A stretch of DNA of 64,000 bases, from positions 147,179,601-147,243,600 of the forward strand of contig CM038221.1 in the NCBI GenBank assembly GCA_021442155.1. The letters are read 5' to 3'. This document shows positions 1 to 14,500 of this stretch, one piece after another (position 1 is the first letter of the stretch; each line of letters starts with the position of its first letter). The DNA comes from Cymbidium sinense (lineage: Eukaryota > Streptophyta > Magnoliopsida > Asparagales > Orchidaceae). The position numbers were made by a program, and so were the translations under genes. Under the pieces are notes generated by a model. It worked only from the letters and a program-made list of their open reading frames with translations. It was not told the origin of the DNA and did not search any database.

Positions 1-1185
1 AAGGAATTTGCACATCTACAACAGACTTGGATTCATGTAAAAGGATTTTTGTTTTTTTTTTGTTTGTTTTCTTTTAGAAGAATTTCTTCTTTTTTAATTT
101 ATTAATTCCACCTTGCCTGTTTATTAATTTGTTCTCTCTTTATTAAGCTCAAGCTAATCAAGATACCTCAATTATCATGTCGGAAAAAATCACGTTTGAA
201 GATCCCAAATACCATCTGCCACTTTCTGAAGTCCTTATACAGATATTTCATTTTTTTTAAAAAGTATTTAATTTTTCGTGTTTACTATGTTGATTGTTGA
301 GTAATCTCAAACTTAAAAAAACCATTTATTTAGTGAATTTGCTAAAAACTAATAAACAGGAACCTATTAGTACTATAATTAGTTGTCACTTATCAAACAT
401 GTATCTCATAATGTCCTTCTCAAATGTCAACAGTTTTCACCAGCAATGAAAACCCAAGTGAAGCCTTGCAAAATGCAAATTGCCGCAGGCAATGAAGATG
501 ATTCTAAGCCAGAATAATATTACTGATTTAGTAATAATGGTAGTTCCAATCTAGACCGAAAAGCTTTCAAGTTCTTGATCAACTAAATGCCTATAGATGT
601 TAGGGATGTTCCTCAGGTAATAAAGAGGCACATGAACATTTTTAATTGAAATGTTGAAGAGCAAAAAGGGAAATATGATCAATATGTAGGGATGTCAGCA
701 TTGTTGCAAGTTATATAATTGTCAAAAGTTGGATCAACATATGATTGTAGTGGGCACAGACAGTTTTGATGCAGTTGAAAAAAAAAAAGAAGTTTTAAGG
801 TGGAGACTGATGATGTATGTGGGATCTATTTGTGTCAGCCACAAATAATTCCCAAAAGTTAAGATATAATGTAGCCAAGTTTATAATAATTGCAGAACTG
901 TCTTTACAATTGTGGAGCATCCATTTGATTTAGTTTATCCAATTTGCTTTTAGAGCAATTTATCCGTCACTTTAGGTCGTGTAGAGTCCAATTTATGTAA
1001 ACCATTTGTTTGATCTTTACAACTATTATTGAGTTAGTGCTCAAAAATTCATTCAACTTGCAGCCCTCTGAGTGTTGAATGACCTCCTTGCAGTAACATG
1101 TTTATAATGGAAGACCTTTTGGTGGTTCTAGAAATTCAGCTTTGTATGAAACTATGCATGAATAAGTCTGCATTAAAAGTTTAAC
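1..1185. other. AT-rich non-genic sequence, possible coding remnant
   Basis: No intact gene is visible. Between about 430 and 860 the plus strand looks weakly coding-like: short stretches of plausible protein broken by stops and poly-A runs, and a possible splice-donor-like CAG/GTAATA near 614. I could not match it to a family I know. It may be a decayed gene or retrocopy, or chance. Confidence 0.3.
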
Positions 1186-1188
1186 TAA

Positions 1189-3444
1189 GGGGCTGTTTAG
1201 TTGCTTAAAAAAGAAGTGCAGTGTAAAAACAATATAATAAAAGTGAGTGTAATGTATTTTGATTATTTTAAATTGTTTGATTAGAAATTCTATAAATACA
1301 TGAGTTTATTTTTTCTTGTTTAGTAGAATGAATGTAATATAAAATATTTTTTTGGGATTGAAGCGATAGAATCAGGAGTGTCAATTTGAGTTTATGGTCG
1401 GGTCGATCAATTCAACCGACAACTCGACCAAATTTAAAAACGAGTTCAAATTTTAACCCAACCCGACGACCAACCCCGAGTAACTAACCCACTAACCGAC
1501 TCGAATATTGAACGAGTTTAAATTTTTAACCCGAACCCAACTCAAACCCGACTTGAACCCGAACCCAACCCATATAAGCTTAATAATAATAAAAATCTGA
1601 AATAATTTATTTAACCAAATAGAGAAAAAAATTTAACATTAAATATTATTACTCAATTTTATGATATTATATATTTTTATGAGATAGTTCTAAATTCTAA
1701 TAAGATTTTATAATGTCATATAACTTATTAGTTATTATGAGCCAAAAATAAAATTAACATAAATAATACATCACAATCTCTCTTGAATCTTTGATCTTGA
1801 CATTATAAACAATTAACATTACAAATAATTATAATAAAATAATAACAACATTTAATTAATCAAAATTACATCCACAACTTTAACCCATACACTAATCAAA
1901 TTTACATCCATAACTCTCTCATACACCCTAAGCAACAACATTTTAAAAAAAAAACTAAAACTCCAAGTCTCCTAACTCCAAGCAAGCTCAAAGTGAATGA
2001 TAGTCAAATGATACTAATCAACACAGCCTGCCACAATATTTAAATGAATAGATAAAGTAAATGTCTAAATGATACATAGTAAACGAATTCCTCAATTCTC
2101 CATACAATATTCATCTCAACTCACAAAGCTACACAACAATATTCAAATGAGTAGATAAAGTAAATGATACACAGTAAACAAATTTCTCATCCAATATTCA
2201 TCTCAACTTCTCAAAAGTCAAGACAGTCGAACTTCCACTGTTGCAACAAATCCAAGAATTCCCAAGAATAAACGCATATGTTAAACAACATGTCCATTCA
2301 TATATATACAAACAAATAAATAAAATAATCACAAATCACGAATGATAGAGAAGAACCTAAAAGCCTCACAAAAATAATAAACCAAGAACTACTAAACCGT
2401 TAAACTTAAACATGTCAACGTTTTAAAGTCCATGTCCCACATGGCTCACAATTAAGAACTAAAAAAGCCCCACATTTTAAAGTCTTAAATAGCATGTAAA
2501 AATATTTAATGGATGGATCATCAATAAACACTAAGATGGTCATCCATACAATTACAAAGAAACAATCACCAAACACGAATGAAGGATTGATTTAGATCTA
2601 TCATCTCTCAAGACAAAGGATTAACCTGACGCGAATGAGAGAAAGATTCGAAAGAAGAAGGGTGATGGAGAGTTGAGAGAAAGAAGATGCCGAGATGAAC
2701 GCCGGAGAGGATTCTTTTCGACCTTCGCACACTGAGCACAAAAGCCATGGAATCGAGAAGAGGCGAGCCGCGAAAGGAAGTCCAAGTATGAGAAATTAGG
2801 CTTGCCGCTTTCCATTTTCGACTAAAGCCTAAAGGAATTCTGAATGATCTGCCGCCGAAATGATCATGATAGCTTACTCTTCGCTTCGGCTTCATGCGAA
2901 TCTAGACTGAGTTATTCGGTCATTTTGGTCGATTTCGGTTTTCTAGGTCAACCAACTCGACTCAAATTAATGTATATATTATACACTAACCCAACTCAAA
3001 ATCTATTTTACCGCCAAACCGATTTTTCGAGTGTTCGAATTATCGAGACGTCAATTTTGACACCCCTACCAGCAATAGAGGTTGTCGACGGTGGCGGTTG
3101 GCAATTAGCGGTGACTGGTGGCGGCGTGGCCAACGCGTCAAGAAGGAAAACAACCGGTCGACGATGCGTCCCAATGGCCAACAAAGAATGGCGGCTGTGG
3201 AGGTGGGGACGATAGCAACCAACAGCGAGCGGCGTGGCGTCCATTCACAGTTTACACCAATTAGTGCATTTGGAATTCGGCTAAATTGGGTGAATTCCAA
3301 ATACATAAATCACCCATTCAATGCATTTCAAATACCCCACAAATATTTTAATTTTTTACTTTGCATTATGTCAAACAATCTAAAAATTAAAATCTATGCA
3401 TTTAGTTTACTTTATAATCTTAATACATCAAACCAAACAGCCCC
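1189..3444. mobile_element. PIF/Harbinger (Tourist-like) element with a nested insertion
   Basis: The left end reads ggggctgtttagtt and the right end reads aaccaaacagcccc, which are near-perfect inverted copies. Both ends are flanked by the trinucleotide taa (1186-1188 and 3445-3447), the target duplication expected for PIF/Harbinger elements. No transposase frame is visible. Removing the inner element at about 1371-3071 leaves roughly 550 bp, a normal size for a Tourist MITE. The right part (3080-3240) is unusually GC-rich for the window. The superfamily call rests on TIR and TSD only. Confidence 0.72.
1371..3071. mobile_element. hAT-like non-autonomous element nested in the Harbinger-type element
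   Basis: The ends carry inverted aggagtgtcaatttga-like sequence: aggagtgtcaattt near 1374 and aaattttgacacccct ending near 3067. Outside these lie gcgataga (1363-1370) and gcaataga (3072-3079), a 7-of-8 match that fits an 8-bp hAT target duplication. The subterminal region 1395-1575 is dense in short acccgaaccc/cgggt-type repeats, as is common for hAT ends. Frames around 2608-2895 do not resemble a transposase. The exact termini are uncertain by a few bases. Confidence 0.5.
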
Positions 3445-3447
3445 TAA

Positions 3448-6400
3448 GTGAGAATGTTGTGAAAACGCCATAGAAACTTAAGGATCCTTTGAGATATCGG
3501 ATTGATGCAAATTAATTTTATGAAGTTCCCTATTCTAGTACAAATGGCCAAGAAAATCCTTACTGTTTCAATAATTGTTGTGGTTTAAAAAGTAATCTTT
3601 AGTGCAGGTTAGCATATCCTGGATGCTATTGACGTGCCCTTTTACCGAAACAATTAATGTGAATTTGTGTACTTCATATAGGACTCATGCTGACTGCAAA
3701 TGGGATTCACGCTGAGTTTAGGCCTCTAGAAAATCAAATGATAGTTCTCTTAATTATTTTTTGTTATTTCATTGTTGGACACTGTAATTAAAATTGATGG
3801 TTATTATAATTTTGTTTGTTTGTTTGTTTGAACAGCAACATATCCTATTAAAGTAAGAGCTTATCCGGATAATACCGGATGAGACAATATACTCCATGAG
3901 CAGTTGTTCAGGTTGCAATATTAAAGTAACAATGTTATTGTTATTACTTTACTATTAAGACAGCGTGACACCTCAATTTTGGCACTTAATCAGAATTATC
4001 CATCTAGCAGGAGGATATGACCAAATTTGGCCTGACACCTTGAAAAACAGACAAATCCAACTCAATCTCACACTGATAAACAGGAGCAACTAGTGATCAA
4101 CTGTCCATCTTAACACAAGTGACTGGACCCATCTAGACAATCAACTGACCTAAAACATCCACTCAGCCCTAAACCAAAACCAGTATCCATCTGCCCAGAA
4201 CCACACTAATCCGAATGCTAAATCTCATAAACTAAGACAATGTCTTAGAGCAATTCACCAACCAACATGATAGGACATTGAACCTACAATGTTGCCACGC
4301 TGCAACAACACATCCTATGACCACCATTCCATCCACAACTCCTAACACCTGGCAGGCATGAAAGACTGTAACGGGTTCAGGGGATAGCTAGTAGAGGGGT
4401 TCAGTCCCTAGGATTTATTTTTTGAGAGTTTAGCTCTTTGAAGAGTTATTGTTGTTGTTATTCTTATTCTTCTTATACTTCTTCTTCAAGCATCATTATA
4501 ATCAAGATAGCTAGTGCATTCCTAGTGGATGTTGGCAAAGAACACCATTTACACCTGTTATCATTGTTTGCAATATGATCTTTAACTTCTTCTTGAACCT
4601 TCTCCTCTATTGATGCAATTAAGCTAACCCTTAGACTCACTCTAATGTACTCTTAGCTAGAGTCATGGACGAGAAATCCTGAGTTCATGTTTCACCCAAG
4701 TTCGGTTGATGACTTTCGCCCATCAACAGATAGGTTTTTAAATGTTAGTCATTGGAGTTCTAGTAATGAAATATGAACAATGTTATGGAACCGACTCTAA
4801 AAGCATAAGTTGCCTAGCCAAATTAATATTATAGTTATGCTTGTTGTAGTTTTCCTTGATCAATGAAAATCCTATTTATATGTTGTAATAATGCCTCATC
4901 TTGAGTAGTTAAAAGGTGGGATTATTAACTAATCATGATAAACATAATTTTTAAAGTAGACTACGGTCAATGACTTTATAAAAGTCTTGTTACAATCTAA
5001 AGCTACAATAGATAGTGTTGGTAGTCATGATGGTGCTGATATCACAACTCCAATAGCGCTAAGCTGATATTGCACCTGAAAAATAACACTAAACAACAGA
5101 TAATATGCTTTGACAATGATGATCTTAATCTTTAACCTTTAGGGGAATTGTATAAAATTATGGATATTACAAATGAAAAAACAGATGCAACATTTCAAGA
5201 CCACATAAATACATGATTATAATTATTCATCCCTTCCGGCCTGCATCTTAACATGAGAACAATATATACAATTTTTGCAGAGGGCAAAACAAGGTTGATT
5301 CTTGTGTGTTCCTCATTTTTCAGTCATTTTTTATCTTAAAACCAATTTTGCAATGGCAAGAAGGTAAGAAGGTTGAAGACCGAATCATAATTAATGTAGA
5401 ATTAGGATTGTGGGTTTTGTAAAGTGCGATCAGATAAATTTTGCTGATGGATTATTATTAGTTCATTTTTTGATACTTGATGTGCCTCGTGAGTTGTAAG
5501 TTGAAACTAGGCACATGCATTGTGAGTAATGATTGTGACATATGCAACATATTCAATTTCCAAAGGTTACATATAATCATATATGCTGAGCTTGTTTTCA
5601 AAACTGCATGATGTCCAGTTATTCTTTGCATTTAAGTTATCAATCCTTATTATATTTGTGTGTATTTACAAGCACACTTCTGATGAAAATGATTAATCAA
5701 CTTTTTATCAAATATCATTCTCTTTAAATCCTATAATTTAATGTATCTGATAAATTGGAGTCCACTTAAAAAGCATTCAAGCCAATTCAATATCACATTA
5801 GGTTAACTCAGAATCAACTCTCTTCTAGTTGAGTTGACTCAACTCGACTTGAAGTACATTTTGATTTTAAATCACTTTCAAGTAGGCATGAATTCATTTA
5901 TTTCAAATTTGAGTCCAATTCAACACACGCAAATTCAATTCTTCGTTCGTCATCACTATTTTAGCATGATAACATAATAATCCTCTCATTTTATCTCTCA
6001 ACCCCTATCCCCAATAGCTCTCCATCGTGCTCTTTATCTCCATCACCCTCACAAACTCTTCACTTCTGCCACACTCCCCTTAGAACATAAATAGTTTGTG
6101 GGTAGGTAGAAAAAATCTAAGTTGCAAAAGTATAAAAATTAAATAAAATAACTAATCACAAAGCAGCTTTTACTTGTTTTCTTAATTGTTTTTTAACAAG
6201 TACATCATAACAATATCCAGCTTTTTCTTTTGAAACTTAAAATTGTGTATGCTCAATTACATTCATGGAATTTCTGGATAATTAAAAAATTATTGGAGAT
6301 TACTTCAAGGAGTTAATAAATAATAGGTCAAATAACTCTCATAATTTCCTAACCCAACAGAATATAAAAGTTCTAAACAAATAAACCAATTCATCACATA

Positions 6401-8451
6401 GAATCTTTCACCTGTTTCCTTTACTATTTTTGAGCAGGTACATCCAAAATAATATCCAAGTTTTTGTTTTGAAATTTAAAATTAAATGCACTCAATAGTA
6501 TCAATGGAGTATCGAGTATCTGAATAAGAAAAAAACTTATTCCTGATGATTGGAAGTTTTAAGTAACAGATTATTTATATTTTCTGATTCAAACATAATA
6601 CAATATTAAAATTTTACCACTTTAACAAGAAATAATATTGACAATTTCTACTATGTCCTAGCTTATTCGTATAATCATAACTTAAATAATAAGTAGAATC
6701 TGAACATGAATGTTATGCAAATACCAAAAAAAGGACCAAAAAAGTGACCACTTAGGAATGTTGGGCTCACTAGCATATAATATCATTTCATGTTTATTAG
6801 ATGTTTCACTGACATCTGGAATAACAATTTATAAATGACAATTGTATCATATTTTAAAGCAATTTAGATGTCCATAGAATCAAATGATCTAATAATATAA
6901 CAACTTTGTACTAAAACAAAAACTCATTCTACTCCACAGGATTAAAAAAAAACTTTTCTATTTAAGCACCCCCAATCATGGAGCCACTGTCAATCTCAAC
7001 TCCCACCCTGTACTTATCTCTCCTAAATGTTGGATGCCTCTCCCACCATCCTCTCTAATATTGAATGCAAAACATCTTTTCTTCGACAGTTCTCTCACAA
7101 ACGCCTCACTCCTACTGCAACAACAAGAACACCATAAGTCTCTCACTAGGCACCGATCAAACAATTGCATCACGCCTCCTTCAATGCACCTCCCTTGACA
7201 TCAGACATTTCTCCCTTAAAGCTAGCCAGCATGCCAAAAATCTCCCTCAAATCCCATATGTCAAACATCTCCCTCCCCAATGTGTCATGCCATGATGGAA
7301 TCAACCACAAACCAGGAATCAATGGCATCTCTCCCTCAAAGTTATCCTCTTTGGCAATCACCAACCAACAAAAGACTTATTTCATGACTTTTGGCAGAAG
7401 TGAAGTCTCTCCCTCATGATGTCTCTATCATCTGACATCATTAATTCAATTTTTGTAGGCATTAGTTGTGAGAAGGAGCCGACTAATCTTCATCTTCATC
7501 ATTGATCCATAGTTGCCCCCCTCACACACATCAAAACTCAGTGTCGACTACAAGAGAATAATCTAACCACAAATGCACTGAAATCAAAGATAACCATAAA
7601 CCAAGAATCTTTAATAATTATAACACCAAATATATTAACACAACATTTGATAGGGAACACTAAAACCTACTAATGCTAATATTTTAATGACACTAACATT
7701 CTAGATAATATTGACTCAAATAGCCCCTAAGAAGCTTTAAAAGGCTTCCTTCAAATAACAGATCTCAACACCTGAGGTGCTATTTATAGCTTAATGTGCA
7801 AACTGCGAGTCAACGTACATTAGGAAATAAGAAACATAGCTGCCAACTTCTATCATAAGCCAAAAAATTAAGATCTTACAAAACTATATCCATAAATCAA
7901 AATAATGAAACCCTTTTTGATTTATGAAACCAAAAAAGGATGATGCATAACAATAAGGAAATAATTAAAAACACTTAATTAATAAAAGAAATCCAATTAG
8001 ACAAGAAAATAATTTTCAATACATTCTATTGACTCAAAAAGGCAGGTAACTGCAGAGTTAAATAAGCTAACAATATGGAACATGGATTCGTTTCTAGACA
8101 ATTGAACCCTTTAGCACGACCCTATTTAGAAGCACAGATTCCTCGCTGCAATTATGTATAAGATGAGTTTAACCAACAGATCTGATTGACTCCACAACCT
8201 TTAACACCATACTCAGAACATTTAAGGTTGCGCACTAAAAATATTAAACAATTGGCAAAGTTTATGCAGATTGTTTTCATTCCTTTAAAGGTATATGTGC
8301 AAGTACAAGAACAAGCCTTTATCCCACTATATGGGTTTGGCTACAGGATTCCTTTTTCTCCATTATGTCCTATTAAATGTTATAATCTCATTTAATTCAA
8401 ATAATATAAGAGCATAAAAAATGTTCATACTCCTACGGAATTTAAGCATAC
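3448..8451. other. Non-genic AT-rich sequence, or intron 3 of SGT1
   Basis: About 5 kb without a gene I can support. If the SGT1 gene is intact, this is intron 3, because exon 3 ends in a good donor at 8451-8450. A diverged direct duplication with a period near 240 bp spans about 6160-6510; both copies share a 'caatatcca...gttttgaaa' core. A pyrimidine-rich stretch (6960-7420) contains short frames on both strands with no recognisable product. I found no minus-strand sequence resembling the SGT1 CS or SGS domain. Confidence 0.5.
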
Positions 8452-8576
8452 CTGCAACGCGCTCTTCACATTCTTTAACTAATCGGTTGAAACGAGAATC
8501 CCCGGGTGCCAACACAAGGCCTGCAGTAAGAGCTGCCTTTGCGGTTTGATATTCCTCATGCTTCATGCAAGCAATT
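8452..8576 (-). CDS. SGT1-like exon 3
   Basis: This 125-base exon follows the acceptor ...aaaatag (ending 8577) and ends at GCAG|GTATGC (8452/8451). It encodes IACMKHEEYQTAKAAL, then the third TPR helix pair and capping helix with KECEERVA. The acceptor phase completes the glycine codon left by exon 2. The next exon would begin the variable linker before the CS domain and is not identifiable in the window. Confidence 0.88.
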
Positions 8577-11500
8577 CTATTTTATAGAACATAACTTCAA
8601 TCAGATATGAAAAGGAAATTTAAAAATATAGATTCCATGCCCATTGAATAATTTACAATTATTGAAAGGTGCGAAGTTCAAAAGAAATAAAATATGAATG
8701 TTTAGACAGGATCAAAATAACCATAAAATATATAAGTATAAGAAATGTACTCTGGGTAAGCAAAACAAACAAGCGCACAAATGTAGCAGACAGATTAAAG
8801 AAAAGATAACCAGGTTGTTCAGCATTTGATCACTACAAAATATTCTAGAGGTAGATTAAAAGTTAGTGATCTGACTTCAAACTAAATTACAATTGAATGG
8901 GACAGAATTGCACAGAATTCTCAACGATCATATGCTCCATATTTTTTTGGCAGCTTATTATCTGAACCACAGCTAGAGAAGTGTCATGACGCATAACAAC
9001 AACAATTGTTAAGCAAAGGGTCATGCACTTCACTGTTTTATGCATATTTGCAATACTAGATCAGAAAAGTACAACTTTAGCAAATTCTATAAGAGCTAAT
9101 ATAAATTACATAGGCTTACAATTATTTAAAACAATAAGTGAATCAGAAAGAATGAGTATTTTGAAACATTTCTAAAGCCATGTCTCAATAATCCCAATAC
9201 TGGACCTAAAAGAAAGTTCTGCCGACATCAACCAATTGTCCATTTAACAAGATGACAATCTGGACAGATATTTAACATGATCATGCAAGTCTCATAATAA
9301 TATCAAATCAAACAACTTAATAGGATTAATAGCACCGTGGTTAATATTGATAAAGCATAATTTATTTTAGTCATATTTACTTGGCTTTAATTTTCCAGTT
9401 GCATGAACAATCAATATTAGTATGTCCGCTCATCTATGCTAATCTCTCACAATGAGAGAATTCAGAATTAAGGAAAATAACAGCGTTTGTGTCTAGTTAC
9501 AAGCACAGAGAAATAAGTATTTTCATTCATCGAGGTTAATCTCTCACATGGATAGAACATGGAATAAGGGAACAATAACATAGAATAGATGGACAAGGAA
9601 ATTGTTCAACTCAGGACCTAACGTTCATTTGCCCATCCAAACAACATAAAAGTATAGAGAAATAAATTTCATGATGGAACATTTAGGTTAATTAGATTAG
9701 AATACAGTGTTTTCAAAAGCGCCAAAGGTATTCAAGATGACATGGTTCTCTGTTGCCTGAATCCATTAGTAGCTCGTTTGAGTAAAACGAGATGCCAGAA
9801 ATGCAGTTATTCAGTTACAAACTTAATTTTAACTGTGAGGAATAGTCTTAGAAATTTGCTAAATAAATCATTTTAAACTAGCACAATTGAACTACTTTAT
9901 GTATCTGGCATCCCTTAAGGCATCATGCTCTGAGCATTAGTAATGATGCTCGCCTATGTGGTATATGAGGAGAGCTATTGTCTCTACTTTTCATGCCAGA
10001 CAAGACAGTTTTTTTTTTCACTTACAAGAGTTTCTTGTAATATTAGGGTTCATGAGAAAATTTTAGATGGGAAGAATATCATATAAAATTTTGTAGCAAT
10101 ATTGTATGCTCCATCAATGGCGCACTTAAAACATGAAGCATTAACCACCAAAAGAGCTAAAAGAGGGTTAATTTATGGAATTTCACTGATATATTGGCAA
10201 AGAAGCTATACTTCTGCATATGTAGATCCTACTTCGACTATCTATGCTTCATCAAACCACTCAACAAATGTATAGCATCCATAGTAGAACTATCGACATT
10301 AAACCAAACTGATTTTAAGAAACTTTTGTATCGCGTCATAACCCATGTTCAATTAATCTCTCCCATAATTTTAATGTATGACACATTAACTTAATTCCTC
10401 TATAATTTACGCACTCTTGTGCACCATCTTTATTTTTAAAAATAGAAATCAACAAATTATTTCTCCGCTCATTTCACATCTTTTTAATCTTTAAAATAAT
10501 ATTAAAAAGATTAGTAAGCCAAGATATTCCTTGATCTTCTAAGCATTTTCACACTTCTATTAGAATATTATTAAGTCCTATTATTTTTCTACACTTCATT
10601 TTCTTTAGAGCCTTTAAACTTTGATTTACTAATACGATAATAAAAATAAAATTCTATATTTTCATTTAGAGTACTAAATTTGCTAAAGTCAATCGTACTC
10701 TCATAACCTTCATTGAAAAGTTTATCAAAATATTTCATCCACCTATGTTCAATATCCTCTTCTAAAAAAATATTTTATGATTTTTATCCTTAATGCATTT
10801 TACTTGAACTTAATCTTTACTTATTCTATCTCATTGTTTGGCTAACTTATGCATACATCATTCACCATCTTTAATATCCAGTCTGTTATATAAATCACAA
10901 AATTTAAATTCTATTCTTTTAGAATCCTCTAGCTTTATATCTTTCTCAATTCTCCAAACTTTTACATCTAAATCAATTTTTATAACAAAACTTTTTATTT
11001 TTGATTTTTTTATACATTTTGACTCCAATTATTTTTATTAAAAAAAACTTTTCCTTTTGATCTTCAAGCAAATTTTTTGCAACTCATTTAAACTCTTGCT
11101 ATATTTTTCCATATAACATTAGCTTTCTTAAGAATATTCCAAATCTTAAGATCTTGTAGCTTAATCTTAAATATATTTTATTATTATTCTTTAAGTACTT
11201 TCATATAACCTTAGGACAATGTTTTCAGTTATTTTTCAACTTTCAACCCTCCATCATAAAATCTAAAAATGGTATTCGATGTTAAATACTTAAACATTCA
11301 CTCGAAATGACCTTACAATCTTTGCAATCTAAATGATATATTTTTCTTATCAGAAAATAATCAATATGTGTTTTATTAAGTCTATTCTTATAAGTAATAA
11401 TATGCTTTCTTTTCTTAAATAAAGTATTAACAATTACAAAATCATATATGATCATAAATTCGCAGCCATCATAAATATTTTTAAAATCTCCTACTACTCT

Positions 11501-14500
11501 ACTAACATATCCATTTAAATCTCAGCTAATAAATACTCTTTTTTCAAGCGGTATCCTTCATATTAATCCTCTAGGTCATTCTGAAATTTTTCTTTTGAGC
11601 ATACATCCAAACTTACTTTAGGAGCATAAACACTTATAATATTAATAATCTTAGCATCAATAATAATTTTTAAAACTATAATTATCTTCAATCCTATTAA
11701 TTTCTACAACATTATCCTTCAAACTCTTATCAATAATTAATCCTCTAGTCAATCCATTTTTTTTTAGCATACATCCAAACTTACTTAAACATAAACAATT
11801 ATAATATTAATAATCTTAGCATCAACAATAATCTTTAAAACTATAATTCTATCTCCAATCCTATTAATTTTCACAATATTATCCTTCAAACTCTTATCTA
11901 TAATCATGCATACATCATTTCTAGCCTGACTTCTACCAGAATATCAAAATTTAAAATATAAACTATCAAACTGCTTGGCCTTCTCCCCAACACATTTAGT
12001 TTCTTGAATACATAAAATGTTTATCTTCCTATAAACCATATATTAATTTTATTAATTTACTCGTAAGAGTACTTATATTCCAAGTTCATATCCTAATTTT
12101 AGTGTCATAAACTAATTTATTTGCCTGCATTTGTCCATAATGTAGACGACCCTTGCTTATTTAACATTGCACTTGAGTGTTTAGTGTATTGGTTTCACTT
12201 CGTATTCGTACACGTCGCTTAACGCCTGTAATTACAATGTATTAAAGGATTCATGTCATGATTTTTCTATAAGCTTTACGTTGACTGTCAACAACTTATA
12301 CAACCCTCTACTTTTCATCCGAGATTTAGGACCCGACAAAGGAGTATTAAGCTCTCAATCAAATGTAAATGGCAAAAATGACTTTTATGCCCTTAAATTT
12401 GAAATTTATCCCGCGCCTTTATGAAGATGAGTTAATAAAAAAAGAAACTCCTTTCCTACACTTCCATACAGCAAACTCTTAAATTCAAATCCATAAGTGT
12501 GTTCCAATCCCTTGCAACTACTTCAAATAAATGATCCCTTGTCTCTGGTAAGATTATAAAAACGTGGTAACAAAACTTAAAAAAACCAATTTGATGGGCC
12601 TATTGAGGAAGCAGAAACATATGGAACTATAAAAGAAATCTAAATCAACTTAAATATGCTTGTTTTGAAACAGCAGGACCACAACACGTAAAACAAGCTA
12701 ACATTGGATGAAGTTAAGTGCGATAGATACAAAAAAATTTGTTCAATATTTTTGTTCCGGTGATTACCCTGACTATTGGAAATAAAGCACAACATTGTCA
12801 GCTGAAATAGACTACACAAATTGGCAGCCAATGCACCAGTAGTTCTTTGGATTGCTACTCATCAATCATCACTAGGCATTGTAAAGAAATAAGAAAGGAC
12901 AACACAAGGTGCGACTAAATGAATCCATGATATCAAGATAGAGCCATGCATTCAATATCAAATTTGTTCAAACAAGGAGCCATACTGCTTTTTGTGATGC
13001 ACAGTAACAGACTGACATACAAATATGGCAGTATACATGCATGGCAAAAAACTTGGAAAGGATATGATATGACACACTTAAAAGATATATGATTCCTAGT
13101 AAAGAAAAAACAAGGTGGCATAAGAATTACATTTTAAGTCATCTTCTCAGTTAGTAATAAGAAATCAAACAAAAAATGGACAAGGAGGGAGATGGAAATA
13201 AGATATGTATATAATATTGATATCTGATGCAGCCAGATCAGGATAGCACAAGTTGTATACAAACAATTTCCATCAAATGTCTCTATAGTGCCAAATGAAT
13301 ATTTTAAGCGGAAGATTTAATTTAAAAGGGAATAAATGCATACTAATTTATCCTTGAGGAATATAATGAGAATGGAGTGTGTATGTGACTAATAATTCCA
13401 GTCCAATTGCGAGCATTAATTGGTTCATGGACAGTGATAAAAAGCCAACAATGAAAAAGTTATGAGGTCAAAAGTAAATTGGTATATCCTTCAACGTTGG
13501 TTTCATTGAAATCTACATTGAAATGTAAAAAAATAAACCATATTACTGCAGTATCTATGAACTAACCCTTTTCGTAGGTATGCTTTGACCATGGAAGAAT
13601 CCAATTCAATAGCTTTGTTTGCATCTGACACCGCATCTGTAATGTTAAGAAAAGTTTAGTTCAAGACAGATAAGCCTAATATACAATGTGATTAATAACA
13701 ATAAACAAGGAGGCCTGGGAAGTGCCATTTCTACAACAGAAATATAACTATAAACTAAATGCTCTTAGGGACTGTAAAAGAATCGATCCAGGGAAAGTTC
13801 AGATATTCTGCATTATACTTAAAGCACATGGCACATGCAACTTCCAATAATCATTCCCAACATAATGATGCAGTTAAAACCCTGCTCCCAGCTGTCTAGA
13901 TTGTTACCATCATGACATACACACATTGAAAGATGGTAAGCATGTAAGATATTTACAACATGGTGCATAATTGAGATGAACATCAATCAATATAAAAAGT
14001 GAAAACTAAAATAGATTGAACAATGTAGTTAAGGCAGCAGATTGCATGATTTATCCCTGATCTAGTTCAGATGATAAAGTGCATGACTGTGAATATGATA
14101 TGCACCAGAGCCAAAAGGTTATGCTACTCTGCTTCTTTTTCATAAAAATGTAAAATAAGAGCATGAACTAGATATTTCACATCTTTAGAGGATTAGAAGT
14201 CAATTAATGCCAATGTGGTGAACAACCTAAATAAGAAGCTTGGAAGAGTCCTGCCCTGAGATGGTACACTGATTTAGACACATGAAACCAATAAAGAAGC
14301 AACTATAGACAAAGATAAGGAGAAGGTCGGGAACTTCAGTATCGAAACCCTGGGTAATATACCAATCGAAAGGCCTAAAATAATCCAAGAACAAAAAATG
14401 ATAACAACGTACAAAGCCGGACTAAATAAACGTGTAATTCGGAGGAATATTAGCAAAATTCGTGATCCAAATAGATAAACCTTAGTGAGAATAACACAAA

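Noticed and set aside
3967..4545. Possible solo LTR (starts tgacacctcaattttgg, pyrimidine-rich end)
   Set aside because: No second copy, no target duplication and no defined right end, so it could be ordinary sequence.
7170..7419. Overlapping frames on both strands in the pyrimidine-rich stretch
   Set aside because: The reading comes from repeated ctcccn-type words, with no splice context and no family resemblance.
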